64,000 bases of DNA from Toxoplasma gondii ME49 (Eukaryota > Apicomplexa > Conoidasida > Eucoccidiorida > Sarcocystidae), in assembly GCF_000006565.2 (NCBI RefSeq), contig NC_031478.1, positions 5,418,212-5,482,211 of the forward strand, written 5' to 3'. The first letter of the stretch is position 1. The number at the start of each line of letters is the position of its first letter. This document shows, one piece after another, positions 1-10,569 of the stretch. The translations under genes and the position numbers were made by a program. Below the pieces are notes generated by a model, which did not search any database, was not told the origin of the DNA, and saw only the letters and a program-made list of their open reading frames with translations.

Positions 1-257
1 AACAGTCACAAGCGTTGTTTCTGCTCCATGGCGCACCTCCCTTCCGCCTCTAGCACATAAGAACGGGAGAGCCCTCAAACACGAGCAACAAACAATTCAA
101 CTTTACGAGAATGACCTACTGCTGTCTACAAGACAACTGGATAGAACGGATCCCACAGTTTCCACGTTTCTTTGGAAGAAACAACATATCTCAGGGCCCC
201 CTTTCTGCGTCACCCTTGCGCCGTCTTGTGTCCGCCGATAGGCGGGAAAAACGCAGG

Positions 258-770
258 CTAGGAGAGAAACAAATGCACCTGCCAGGAGACTCGGCCGTGG
301 TATTCTTCACGGAAAAGAATTTCTGCTTTCTCCGTAAGCCTCTTCGACAGCAACTGGTGAAACTCTTGTCGACTCACCATCGAGAAAGCCCAGAAGGACC
401 AGATGTAGAAAGGCCAAGGGGACTGAATGCAGGTTGCAAGTTGGCTGTTTGTGTAGTAGTCTTCCAGAGAGCCTCCCAGGCGTTTCTGGGACAGCTTCAG
501 GAAGTCAGCGTTGGACCGCTCCCCTGCACTCCGGAAAGCGTTCGAGAGTGCAGTTCCGTTTCTTTCCGCAATTTGACCGGCGAAAAAGCGTTTGCTGGCT
601 CCAGGAATAAGTTCAGAAATGCTGGAACGAGGGCCGACAGAGGTGACGAAAGTTCGGAAAGCAGGGGCGGATCCAGGGACAAAGCCTTGACCCGCTTGCG
701 AAAAGGGGAGGCTCTTCATCCCGTTGCACGGGAGAAGACGGGGAACGACGCGAGGCGGGAACGGCGACAT
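258..770 (-). CDS. small putative mitochondrial membrane protein, partial model
   Basis: The reading frame gives about 170 residues from the ATG at 770. The first ~60 residues are rich in Arg, Ser, Pro and Phe with almost no acidic residues, which fits a mitochondrial targeting presequence. A later aromatic stretch (around SPWPFYIWSFWAFSMVS) could be one membrane span, followed by a charged helix (residues near LSKRLTEKAEILFREEY). I do not recognise the family. The composition resembles the small lineage-specific subunits of coccidian respiratory complexes, but that is inference. Two bases upstream of this ATG on the minus strand is a strong acceptor (pyrimidine-rich tract ending in tttacag), so an upstream exon is likely and the true start may differ. 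A possible donor near 274 (cag/gtgcat) means the 3' end may also be spliced. The overlapping plus-strand frame at 111-818 looks like a shadow. Confidence 0.5.
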   Translation of the reverse strand: MSPFPPRVVPRLLPCNGMKSLPFSQAGQGFVPGSAPAFRTFVTSVGPRSSISELIPGASKRFFAGQIAERNGTALSNAFRSAGERSNADFLKLSQKRLGGSLEDYYTNSQLATCIQSPWPFYIWSFWAFSMVSRQEFHQLLSKRLTEKAEILFREEYHGRVSWQVHLFLS

Positions 771-3120
771 TTCTGTAAAGCCAGAAGAGTGCAAAAGGGT
801 AGCAATGCTTCTCCTTGAGTTACGACGGTCCGCACCGACGCGCAGGAGTGGTGTCTAGGGCGCCTTTCGAGATTCGGTGGCCAGAACGTGGAAATCGACG
901 TTCTTGGATCGGAACGGAATTTTCAGATTTTCGCGAATGTTTTTCTCCAGAGTTCCGCCGAAGAGCGGTGCCTTTCCCCCGTGACTGCAACGGGGTTTTG
1001 CATTGCATGCGATCGCCGTGACATGTATGCGCCAAGAAGCTGTGCACCTGGGCAGAAGCCGGGCCAGCTCGACGACTGCGCGACCCGCGAGCGTAAGGGC
1101 CTGCTCACTCTCTCGGAACCGAACACAGAAGAAACGCGAAGAGGGACTCAGTTCCGCTTACTTTCTTCTCTCTCCGCTGAAACAGGGGGGTTTTCTTCAG
1201 AGCTAACTGGTGATTCGTGCTGGGTCGTCCCTCTCTTTAGGTGGGGGGGCTTTCTGTGCGCTCTGGAGGTTCACTGACAGGTGTCCATTACCATCCTCTA
1301 CACAGAATTACCTTTGCCACAAACATCAGAGACGGAGCTAAAGAGACCGAGTGCGGTACGAACTGTTGTTGGTGTGGTTGCCCTCTGCCCTGTGCGGTTC
1401 ATGCTTCTCTTTGCTTTTGCTCCCGTGACGACGGATTGCAGTGACCAGCTCACTGCGCTCCGCTCTCCTTTTGTCTGGGTCGTCCGGACTATTCAAAACC
1501 TCCATACCAAGTATGTGTGGAAGTCTGAGCGCAGAGCTTGTGTGGAATCGCATTCTTGCGGTGAAAAACGGTGTATTTCAAGTGCCGAGCGACTCTGCAG
1601 ACTGGCAGAACTTTGCCATTGCCGAGCGCGAGGGGCTCCGAACCTTCGCTTATTTTGCGAGAGAGCAGCGTTCTCAGATTCAGATGCACGGGGGGAGAGG
1701 GGGTGGCTGAATGTGCTTGCGTTGTCTGGTGGTTTTTGGTCCTTGAGTGCCGGTGAGCCTTGAGCGCGCTGATAAGGAGGGATAGGGCAAGTGTCTGTGC
1801 GATCTGTCGCCTTCAACAGAGTTTTTTCCCACGCCAGAATCGCTCCGCGTTTCCTTTTTCGCGGCTCGCGCAGCTCGCTTCTTTTTCGCTCAGGAAACGC
1901 AGAGGCCAAACCCCGTCTAAAATAGGCAGGGTTGAGAACGCGCAAGAAAATGTGCTGGCTGTCGAAATGTGCGCAGCGCTTCCTGAGAGGATCAAATGGC
2001 CCGGCTTCTGCACCTTTTCCTTTGCTATTGAACCAACAAGTTTCTCTTGTCTAGACTTTTCAAGGAATCTTGAGGACCCTGCTCGGCCTGCGGTTCAAAG
2101 GAATGCCACCGCCACGCGGACCGTCGCTTGCTGTCCGTCCACGCGGCTCACCGAACAGAGCGCGATTTTCGCGTGGTCCTTTTGCAAGACAGCGTAATTG
2201 TTTGGGACGGAAATCCCCCAAAATCCGCCTCTTCACTCAAAGTTCGCAAGCGCTGTCACGCCATTTGATGTCTTTGTTCTTACCACGTCCCGATCTTGCT
2301 GTTGCGAAGTCACGGGGAACTGAGAGCGACGTCCTTGTTCAAGGCTTTCGTTTGTGCCTCTCTTCACGAGACAAAACCCTTGACTGTCCTTCCCCGTCTA
2401 GTGTCCTCTCACGTTTCCCGTCGCTCTTCCCACCTGCCAAACCCTCATTTGTTCACGCTGCCCCTACTACTATATGCCGCGTCGCGGAGATCTGTCTTCT
2501 TCCCCCTCCAATCGTCTGCGACATAGTGGTCCGTGTCGCCGATTCCTCGCATCGAGCATTTCCACACAAAAACAGTTCAGAATCGGTTTCGCCTACCTGG
2601 CTGAGATGGAGAGTTTCCTTTTTTCTCGTCGGAACCGGCGTCGCTTCAAAACCCTAAGGCTGGACCAAACCGCCTTCCTTTTCGCCGCTTGACGTGTAAA
2701 CGTATTTCTGAGTTAAGACAACATGTCTGAACGTGGCCTTCTTCGATGAGAGATGTCGCCGCTTTCTCTTGCTGAAGAAATCAAAGATACTTTCTCCAGG
2801 TCTTGCGAGGTGGCCACCTCGGCGCCGTTGTTTTCAATCAAAATTCTTTGACCGTCACAGGGCGGTCCTCCACCGGCTCAGACCAAAGAAAGGTCTTTGT
2901 TTCCTCATCGCTTCTCGATTGATCCCACTGTGACAAATTGCGTACCCCGCATCTTTATTCTTCCTGTCCCTTAACCCCCGTCGCTGCCGTCTTGTCCGTG
3001 AGAGAGTTCTTATTCCCTCCCTGTGCAGTCTTTTGAAAATGCCTGCCTGAGCCTTCCCGACGACTGCAGGTTTTACGCAGTTCGGTTTCTTGCCCGCTAG
3101 TTTCCAGTCTTGTTTTCACG
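771..3120. other. intergenic region between divergent genes
   Basis: This stretch separates the minus-strand gene ending its visible exon at 770 from the plus-strand gene starting at 3121. It probably holds an upstream exon of the minus gene, two promoters and a long 5' UTR. Short open frames occur on both strands, but none shows domain-like composition or convincing splice structure. I see no repeat or RNA gene. Confidence 0.4.
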
Positions 3121-6100
3121 ATGGCGGACGTCTCAGAGACTGCCTCGAGTCCGCCTTCTCCCCACGGCCTCTCTATGCGAGAAGAAGCAGGGGCGAAAGA
3201 GTCTGCCTGCTTCTCACCGACTACGCTTTCTGGTCTTTCACCCTTGCATCGCGTCTCTTCTCCCAACTTCCCCACGGGAGGGCCCCCCGAGGCGAGTTTC
3301 TCGGAGCGTCCCCGCGTTCAGATGCGCCCTGCCGCGATCCCGCAGCTTCGGCTCGGGCTCCAGTTCCCAAAGCCTTCAGAGACCCCTCAGGAGCCGTCGC
3401 CTGTATCTTCACGAACAGGCTCTCAGAGCCCGCTTTCTTCGCCTTGTCGCCTCGCCAGAACATGCGATCCGTCGGCGACTAAGGACCGCATGCAGCGAGA
3501 GCGTCCCTGTCAGCGGCCGCCGTGGAGTCTCCCGCGCGCCGAAGGCGAGGCGCAGCGAACGCGTGACGCGGTGGCTGTCTCCTCCAGGCCGCCGCTCTCG
3601 CCCTCCAAGAGAAGAGCAGAAGACGTCTTCTGTCCCTCACCCGCGTCCATGCGCGCGGTGCCAGGCCCTCGCGTGTGGTGGGCCCTGCCGGTCTTAGGCG
3701 CCACCGAAGTGTCGCCGCAGCTGTCGAGCGGGTCGCGCCCGCAGAGCCCCACAGGTGGCTACATGGCGCCGGGGCAGGATGAAAACTCGCCAGGAGCGCC
3801 GTCCTGCTGCCATGAGGGCGGTGAGTGCCGGTGCTTATATGCCTCGGTGACGCAGGCCTTTCACGACCAGATGCGGACAGCAGCCCCCCCCTCGCTGCTC
3901 GCGGCCGTCGAGCAGTTTGCGGAGTCCTCGCTTCTCTGCCGCCTCGAACCTCTCGCCGCGGGCTCCGCGTTTCCTCGCAACCCCGCCGCTCTGGCTGCCG
4001 TCCGCCGGCAACATGCCCTCGTGCTCTTCCACCCTTCGTCGCCGTTGGCGCCGCCGGAGGCGTTCTCCATTCAGAACCTGGTCCAGACTTGCGGGGCCTC
4101 GAAGCACTCCTGTGACTTGAATCTTTCTGAGGAAGTGGAGAGTCTGCGGAGTCAGCTCGCCGCCCAGCAGCAGCGCTTTGATGCCTTCCTGGAGAGCGAC
4201 GCGAACCTGGGCGAGTTGAAGCGCGAGCTCTGGCGCTTCCAGCTCCTCCAGATGCAGGACCAGAGCCGATTGAAGAAGCAGACGGCGAAGATTGCTGAGG
4301 CTTTAGAAGTCTGCTCGGCCTTGGCTGCGCTCCCTGCCGCCGACGGGACATCAGCCGCGAGCACGACGGGAGACGGAAGCCCTCCCACACCTTCCTCGGC
4401 CCTTACTTCGCCCGGAGTTCCTCCCCGGCCCCGCCAAGAAGCCCAGCTCGTCTCGCGTCTTCTGAATCTCCTGCAGGAAGCCGCAGCATGTGGAGCAGCC
4501 GCCGGCGGCGCGAACGCTGAAGGCGCGAAACCCTCTGGGTCAAGACGCGAGAACCTTGGCGGGGGGGGGCGTCAGGACTCCGGGCGAGACGACCAACGAG
4601 GCAGACAAACTCCCACCTCCAGCGCCCCTTCACCTGTGCGCGCCGGCCCCGAACGTCCCTGCGCTCTCTCCGGACTGTCTCCGTGTGGGGCAGGCGACTC
4701 GCGAGACAGGGACATCCGCCTACATGAGCGCATGCAGACGCAGCAGCCCCGAGCCTGCGTGCCGCCGCTCTTCGGCTTGGGAGACGTCGGCAGAGGCCGC
4801 GCCCGTGGAGAAGGCTTCGCACTCGGCTTTCCGGGAAGCCCTGCGGGGGGGCGTCCCGATAGCGGTTGCGCCAGCCGCCGCAGCCTCAGCAGCAGCAGCT
4901 ACTGCAGCAGCAGAAGCAACGTGACGACCTACAGAGGACACTACAGCGGCGACGAGGGGTCGCGCCCGCCCTCGGTCCGACGCCGAGTGGGGAGTGGCGG
5001 CTCCGGGCGCCCACTCGACAGTCGCCCTGTGTTTGTTTCCACCTGGAAGGGCCGACCTGCCTTCGTCCCGCGACTTAACCTCACCGGAGACGACTCAGAC
5101 GAAGATGAGGCGGAGGAAGTACCCCCCGAGGCTCCGAGCGCCGGCCCAGGCGCGGCGACAGGTGGGAAAGTGGATGGAGAGATGGACAGAGAGATGAGTG
5201 GAGAGGCAGGCAGCACCCTGGAGATCAGGAAAGCCACTGAAGAGTCGCGGCGAGCTGACGACCAGGGGTTGGTGTTGCGGAGACAGAGCGACGAGAAGTC
5301 GGGCAGCGACATGAAGGACTTGTCCGAGATGCGAGACGAGGAGGCTTCTCGTGGACCGCAGTGCGAGCGACTTCTCGACAGTGACGTGTACCACCTGGCT
5401 AGTCAGCGGGGCAGCGTCTGCGCGTCGGGTTTGTCTTCCGGCGAAGAGAGTCTGAGCGGACGCCTTCTTTCCAGCGAGAAAGACGGTCACGGGAGGCAAG
5501 CGTCCCTTTTCACTTTCTCGAGCTCCTCTACGTCTGCTGCTGCCCATCCTGTGTCGCCGGCGCTATGCCCGGACGCTGGAAGCGAGTCTCTCTCTCACGG
5601 GAGCTGCGGAGCTCTCGCAGGCACCACGCACCAGGTAGATGCTGACGCCAGTCGAGCGGGCCCTCTGGGCCAGGCAACCATCGAGAAGATCGAAGCGGCC
5701 TGGACTCTCCAGCAGTTTCAGAGACAGGAGCGAGAAAACGAGGGAAGCGGACCTTCCGACTTCTGTCTCCTGGATCTCGACTCACCCGCGCAGTCTCTAC
5801 AGACCGCGTCGCTTGCGGCAGAGCCGCGGGGCCTCGCGGGGCACGAAAAGGGTACCTTCACGCTGTCGCTGCCTCAGACCCTCGAGGCAGGGGAGAAAAA
5901 AAAACCGAGCGGGGGCAGACAAGCGAGCGGGTTCAGCCTCGCACTGACGCCTTCGAGTACGAGCTCCGCAAGCAGGGGCTCTGGAAACAGCCCCACGCGG
6001 GGGTACAGTGGAGGAAGCAGCAGCGTTTGCAGTTCTTCTACGGAAGGCGAGCTTTCACATATCAGCTCTGGGCGACCTACTCGCGCCTGCAGCATCCACG

Positions 6101-9100
6101 ACAACGCGTCGAACTTCTTCAGTCGAGCCAGCAGCATTCTCAGCCCCTCCGCGGTCGCGGGCTCTGCCACAGTGGGCGTCTCTCTGCCCCCAGGGCGAAG
6201 GGACGACGGAGCGACCTCGGGCGGGCAGGGGGGGGGCGAGACACGCAAGGGAGGCACCGAAGAGGGGCAGTACTCCCCAGAAGGGACAGCTCTTCTCGAC
6301 ATGCGAAACGACCAAGATGGCGAGGGGGCGCCCGAGGCGCCGAGTCGGGAGCCACGGCGTGGAGTCTGGAGACCCGCGCCTCTTTCTGCTGAGGAGCAAC
6401 TGTCTGGGGAGACAGTGGGACAGCTGCGGTGGACAGACGGAGACCGGGCGGTGATGGATTTGAGTCAAGAGGTGCGCCAAGGGACAAGACAGCCGACGAA
6501 GCAGGAACATCTGGCAGATACGAGCGGCTCAGAGGAGAAGCGGGGCGATGAACTTCCGAAGACAGGTGAGATTGATCTTTCTTTCACAGGCCCAGCCGGT
6601 GCACAGCCGGTAAAACCCCTCACTGACACCCCGGAGGCAGGGCCTCAAGCAGAGCGAGGCCCAGCCCTCAGCACACGCAGCAGCCGCGCGGGGAGCCTCA
6701 GTTCCCCTGCTGTCTCCGTCTCGTCGTGCTCCTCGCCCTCCGTCGCCGAGCTGAGGAGGGCCTTCGAAAGCGGGCAGATGTGGGGCGGCTCCGTGGTGAC
6801 TTCCCCCAAGAGGGTGCCGTCCACGCCGTCGTCGCCTTCGGGACAACGGCGACGCTCCACAGGTCCCTGGACCCTTCGGCTCTCGGGCTCCGTTTCTCAG
6901 GGAGGCACGAGTGCGTCGCCGGGTCTCCGACCCTCTCTGTTCTCGCTCGACAGCGACGCTGGAATCACAAGCGCCACAGCGTCTACGAGAACCCTCGAGC
7001 GAGATAAGGGCTCTGGCCCAACTAGCGAGCGTACACACGCTCGCGACCCGTACCCACCGCCTCCCGCGGGCGGCAGTTCGCCGACCCGCGTCTCGGGTTC
7101 GGAGACATGCCCGACTGGGGTGCCGCGCGTGGTGGGCGTCGAGGAGATAGGAGAGGCGGTAGAGAGCAAGGCGAGGAGAGGAGACGGAGGGGCGACAGAG
7201 GGGCCGCCAGCTGCACGAGAGGCTGCGAAGGACGGTCGAGTTCCGGCTTTCAGCCGCGGTTCTCTCTTTCCTTCTTCCTCGGGCGCGAGCTGTGCAAACC
7301 CATACAGTCGGGGGCAGAACGACCCGGAGGGAGCGCAAGAGAGTGGAGAGACACAGAGAGGCTCTGCTGCTTCGCCTGACGAGGCGCGAGATCGTCCAGG
7401 GAACCCTCCGAAAGCGGACCCAGTTGACATCCTCGATTTGGAGATTTCCGAAATCAGCCAGGCAATGTGTAGCGAGTTGTTGCAGGATCCCGCGCCGGAT
7501 ACGGACACTAAGGAGACAAATCGATCTGGACACTTGGTTCCTTCGCCTGGGTCGAGGGGACAGATGCCCTCTTCGCCCGCCTCCGGCTGTCCTTCCAGCA
7601 CGCCGTTTGATTCAGAGCCTCATCAGCCCCGACTCGTCTCTGCAGAAAAGGAAACACGAACGGATCTTTTTGCAGCCACGAGCATGCGGAGTGCCACGGG
7701 TGGAGAGAGAAGAAACGGGTCCATCGATGAGCGAGGGGGCGATTGCACCTGGAATGAAGGCGAGCGTGAGAAACCGGAGGGAGACAGCGAGACGCGAGAA
7801 AGGACACCCGTTGCTTTTCCCGCTTGCGTGGAAATGACATGCGGCGCTCCGAACGCGTCCTGTCAACGCGAGTTCATCGATGCCAAGCAGCGGGCCGAGG
7901 AGCTGCGTTGTATAGGCGTCGATCCGGGGCTCGTCTTCCCACAGCAGACAGAGAAGCTGAAACTTTCCGAGGTAGAAGAGCGGAAAATCTCGAGACTGGT
8001 GACCGGAGACTTCGCCGCCGGTGACGGGTGCGAGGCGATGGACTTGAGAGAGCCGGGAGACAGCTCGCAGGGCGGAGACCTGGCGCATGACACGGAGCCT
8101 CTGCGCTTCTGGAGTGTCGAGAGAGCCGATAGCCGCGAAAATGGCGCTGACTGGTCCACGCCAGCTTCTAAGTCTCCCCTGGCTCATGCGCGGCTTCCCG
8201 AACAGACAGGCGCAGGGAGCCAGCTCTGTCAAGTCAAAGACCTGGAGTTCTGGCCAAAGGTAGGGGCCGACGTCGTGCAGACTCAAGAGGTGGGGCATGG
8301 GGATGGGCGGCTGGGCGACCGGGGGGTCTCACACATAGAAACCGAGGACCAGATTTCGTCTCAGGCCCTCTGCGGAAAACCTTTGACTGAATCTCTGAGT
8401 GTGGCGTCTTTCGCTCTCAAAACTGGTGCGCGGGCGCCTCTGTGTCCTTCGCTCGCAGAGCATGGAGAAGCCTCGACAGAAAACCGGGCGGATCCCTCAG
8501 TGCCTTGCAGAGGAGATACAGATGACCTGGTCTTTGCGGGACTCTTCGACGCATGTGCCCGAGAGACTGGAGAACTGCCTGAGATCCTGACGGAGCTTCT
8601 TGCGACAGGGGCACCTGGAGCTGGGTCGGCTCCGTGCGTCGGAGACCCTTCGAGTTTAGGCTCGGGCGACTTGCCCTGTGGACCCGCATCGGGGGCGCTG
8701 GTGGTCAATGGGTTTCAGGGAAGACCAGGAAGAGAAAACGCAACACATAATGGCTCCGATTCACCTTTGGTGCAGGCGGGTCGACAAGGACATGGCTTTT
8801 CCCTTCCCCTGCACGGCGACGATGGCGGACGCCACAGAAGCGTTTCAGAGAGCGGGCGAGCCCAGTTGCCGGAGACTCTGCATGCCAACTGTGGGGTGGC
8901 CGGGCCAGGATCCCGGGAATTCTCGGCGAAGCGGGGAGTGACCGGTTCGCTGGAGGCGCAGCCCCAGGTTTTCGAGAGGCCTGGTGTCTCTGCTATGAGC
9001 CCAGCGGGTCCAGGTCAGGGTTGGAGACTCCCCGCAGGCGAGAGGCCCCATGTCGAGCAGAGACAGCCAGACCAGCCGCAACAGGATGGGAGCATGGCGC

Positions 9101-10569
9101 CCGCTTTCCAGTGCAACCAAGAGCAGGCCTCGCGCATGCACGCAGCTGGCTCGCGGGAGGCGACCTCGTCGGCTCTGCTCTCGGCGCTGCTCAATCCTCC
9201 GTTCGACCCGCTTCCGGCAGATCTGCACACGCTTCTGGCTACCGAGAGCAGCGACGAGAGTTTGGGTGCCAGCGGGTTGAACAGTCTCTCTTCCTCCGAG
9301 TCATCGAGTCTCGCGCTCCCGCTGCCAGGCAGCTTGGCTGCAGAGAACGCCTTGCTTTCGCCGTCTTCGAACCGTACGCCGGAAAACCCTCGAGGGATAG
9401 GCCCAGGCGACGCAGACCCCCTCGCCCACCTCCTACCCTTCTCCCGACGCGAGAGGGCGCACAGAGAGAAACTCGTGGGAGAGGCAACGCCCTCGGACGC
9501 CCTGGACGCCAACGCGCGACAGGCGAACGTGCTTCGCCCCCAGCAAGGCGCAGTTTCGACTCTGCAGCCGGAGCCGCCTCGCGGGGCGCCTCTGCCTCAA
9601 ACTCAAGTGTCCGGGATGTCTGGTCTGTTGTCGCCCGGAACTCTTCTCGGCGGAAACGCGAGAATGATGCCGCAGTTCATCGGCCACGCGCACCGGCCCC
9701 GTCCACTTGTTTCTGGGGTGTCTGGACAGCCGGTCTACATCGACAGAGTGCACAGTCGACTCCCGCTCGGCCTCCAGTTTGACGTCCAGGGAGGGCGTCA
9801 GGGAGGGAGACTCGGGGAGATTCCGGCTCCAATGTCCCGTCTCTCGCAAGCGGCAAATTTCCTTCAATTCCAACCCCCACAGGCGACTCAACCACGAGCA
9901 ACCTGTCGGAGTGTGCCACCGCAGCCGCGTCGAACTCAACTCTGCGGAGGTGTACAGACACTTGAAGTCGAGGAAAGAGCGTCCCAAGGAGGCCCACAAA
10001 AGGATGGACGACTCCTGGAGATGTGTGGGCCTGCGGGGCTGCGCGGGCTTCCAGCCTTTCGGGAGAGAGGGTTTCTCGGAGGCGAGGGCCGTGGAGACCG
10101 AGGGATGAGCTCTGTATCCCAGGGGCCTCCCCAGAGAGCCCTTGAGGCATCACGCCCTCTCCAGCCCTTTCCCTTTCGAACGATGTCGCAACAGCAGATT
10201 CAGGAGAATCTCCAGCGACAGATTCTCTTGACGGCGGCCCGAAGTGGAAACGCGGGTATGCCGGATGGGAACCTCTTGGGGACGGAATTCTGGGCTCCGG
10301 GCCAACAGGCCCCGGCGGGGCTGCCGCAGCCGGGGACTGCAGGGGTCAGGGTAGGCCTCTGGCGAGGCGGTTTGCCTCAGGGGCGTTCAAGCGTTCAGGC
10401 TGTGCAGCATCAGCTGCTCCAGAGACAGGTGGGGCGGACAGAGGCGCCTCCTCTTGCGGGCCAAGTGGCCCCAGGGGACCGGGCGGATGTGAACAGACAG
10501 GAGACGAGCGCGGGTGAAGCGGGTCTCTGGTCAATGGAGACTCGCCACCCGGGACAAGGGGAATTTTAA
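3121..10569 (+). CDS. 2482-residue intrinsically disordered protein, single exon
   Basis: One uninterrupted frame of 2482 codons starts at an ATG in good context (G at +4) and stops at 10567-10569. I recognise no catalytic domain. About residues 225-300 hold a compact Cys-containing segment (CCHEGGECRCLYASV), and residues ~335-395 form a probable coiled coil (repeated Leu/Gln/Glu around LRSQLAAQQQRFDAFLE). Most of the rest is low complexity: Ser runs, acidic patches (TGDDSDEDEAEEV), Gly/Arg stretches and a Gln-rich C-terminus (MSQQQIQENLQRQI). Isolated Leu-rich helices stand out, near residues 1437-1458 (DILDLEISEISQAM), 1802-1835 (ILTELLATG) and 2013-2045 (SALLSALLNPPF, DLHTLLATE). They resemble LxxLL-type docking motifs. 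A nuclear or cytoskeletal scaffold is conceivable, but function is unknown. Long minus-strand frames inside it are GC-rich shadows. Confidence 0.85.
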   Translation: MADVSETASSPPSPHGLSMREEAGAKESACFSPTTLSGLSPLHRVSSPNFPTGGPPEASFSERPRVQMRPAAIPQLRLGLQFPKPSETPQEPSPVSSRTGSQSPLSSPCRLARTCDPSATKDRMQRERPCQRPPWSLPRAEGEAQRTRDAVAVSSRPPLSPSKRRAEDVFCPSPASMRAVPGPRVWWALPVLGATEVSPQLSSGSRPQSPTGGYMAPGQDENSPGAPSCCHEGGECRCLYASVTQAFHDQMRTAAPPSLLAAVEQFAESSLLCRLEPLAAGSAFPRNPAALAAVRRQHALVLFHPSSPLAPPEAFSIQNLVQTCGASKHSCDLNLSEEVESLRSQLAAQQQRFDAFLESDANLGELKRELWRFQLLQMQDQSRLKKQTAKIAEALEVCSALAALPAADGTSAASTTGDGSPPTPSSALTSPGVPPRPRQEAQLVSRLLNLLQEAAACGAAAGGANAEGAKPSGSRRENLGGGGRQDSGRDDQRGRQTPTSSAPSPVRAGPERPCALSGLSPCGAGDSRDRDIRLHERMQTQQPRACVPPLFGLGDVGRGRARGEGFALGFPGSPAGGRPDSGCASRRSLSSSSYCSSRSNVTTYRGHYSGDEGSRPPSVRRRVGSGGSGRPLDSRPVFVSTWKGRPAFVPRLNLTGDDSDEDEAEEVPPEAPSAGPGAATGGKVDGEMDREMSGEAGSTLEIRKATEESRRADDQGLVLRRQSDEKSGSDMKDLSEMRDEEASRGPQCERLLDSDVYHLASQRGSVCASGLSSGEESLSGRLLSSEKDGHGRQASLFTFSSSSTSAAAHPVSPALCPDAGSESLSHGSCGALAGTTHQVDADASRAGPLGQATIEKIEAAWTLQQFQRQERENEGSGPSDFCLLDLDSPAQSLQTASLAAEPRGLAGHEKGTFTLSLPQTLEAGEKKKPSGGRQASGFSLALTPSSTSSASRGSGNSPTRGYSGGSSSVCSSSTEGELSHISSGRPTRACSIHDNASNFFSRASSILSPSAVAGSATVGVSLPPGRRDDGATSGGQGGGETRKGGTEEGQYSPEGTALLDMRNDQDGEGAPEAPSREPRRGVWRPAPLSAEEQLSGETVGQLRWTDGDRAVMDLSQEVRQGTRQPTKQEHLADTSGSEEKRGDELPKTGEIDLSFTGPAGAQPVKPLTDTPEAGPQAERGPALSTRSSRAGSLSSPAVSVSSCSSPSVAELRRAFESGQMWGGSVVTSPKRVPSTPSSPSGQRRRSTGPWTLRLSGSVSQGGTSASPGLRPSLFSLDSDAGITSATASTRTLERDKGSGPTSERTHARDPYPPPPAGGSSPTRVSGSETCPTGVPRVVGVEEIGEAVESKARRGDGGATEGPPAAREAAKDGRVPAFSRGSLFPSSSGASCANPYSRGQNDPEGAQESGETQRGSAASPDEARDRPGNPPKADPVDILDLEISEISQAMCSELLQDPAPDTDTKETNRSGHLVPSPGSRGQMPSSPASGCPSSTPFDSEPHQPRLVSAEKETRTDLFAATSMRSATGGERRNGSIDERGGDCTWNEGEREKPEGDSETRERTPVAFPACVEMTCGAPNASCQREFIDAKQRAEELRCIGVDPGLVFPQQTEKLKLSEVEERKISRLVTGDFAAGDGCEAMDLREPGDSSQGGDLAHDTEPLRFWSVERADSRENGADWSTPASKSPLAHARLPEQTGAGSQLCQVKDLEFWPKVGADVVQTQEVGHGDGRLGDRGVSHIETEDQISSQALCGKPLTESLSVASFALKTGARAPLCPSLAEHGEASTENRADPSVPCRGDTDDLVFAGLFDACARETGELPEILTELLATGAPGAGSAPCVGDPSSLGSGDLPCGPASGALVVNGFQGRPGRENATHNGSDSPLVQAGRQGHGFSLPLHGDDGGRHRSVSESGRAQLPETLHANCGVAGPGSREFSAKRGVTGSLEAQPQVFERPGVSAMSPAGPGQGWRLPAGERPHVEQRQPDQPQQDGSMAPAFQCNQEQASRMHAAGSREATSSALLSALLNPPFDPLPADLHTLLATESSDESLGASGLNSLSSSESSSLALPLPGSLAAENALLSPSSNRTPENPRGIGPGDADPLAHLLPFSRRERAHREKLVGEATPSDALDANARQANVLRPQQGAVSTLQPEPPRGAPLPQTQVSGMSGLLSPGTLLGGNARMMPQFIGHAHRPRPLVSGVSGQPVYIDRVHSRLPLGLQFDVQGGRQGGRLGEIPAPMSRLSQAANFLQFQPPQATQPRATCRSVPPQPRRTQLCGGVQTLEVEERASQGGPQKDGRLLEMCGPAGLRGLPAFRERGFLGGEGRGDRGMSSVSQGPPQRALEASRPLQPFPFRTMSQQQIQENLQRQILLTAARSGNAGMPDGNLLGTEFWAPGQQAPAGLPQPGTAGVRVGLWRGGLPQGRSSVQAVQHQLLQRQVGRTEAPPLAGQVAPGDRADVNRQETSAGEAGLWSMETRHPGQGEF

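Noticed and set aside
111..818. A 235-codon plus-strand frame at the left end
   Set aside because: It overlaps the minus-strand presequence-type protein, has no domain-like content, and its start context is poor.
3479..10534. Many long open frames on the minus strand and in the other plus frames inside the 2482-codon exon, up to 334 codons
   Set aside because: The GC-rich, stop-poor exon produces long shadow frames. They are Arg/Ala/Pro/Ser-rich, lack domains and mirror the real frame.
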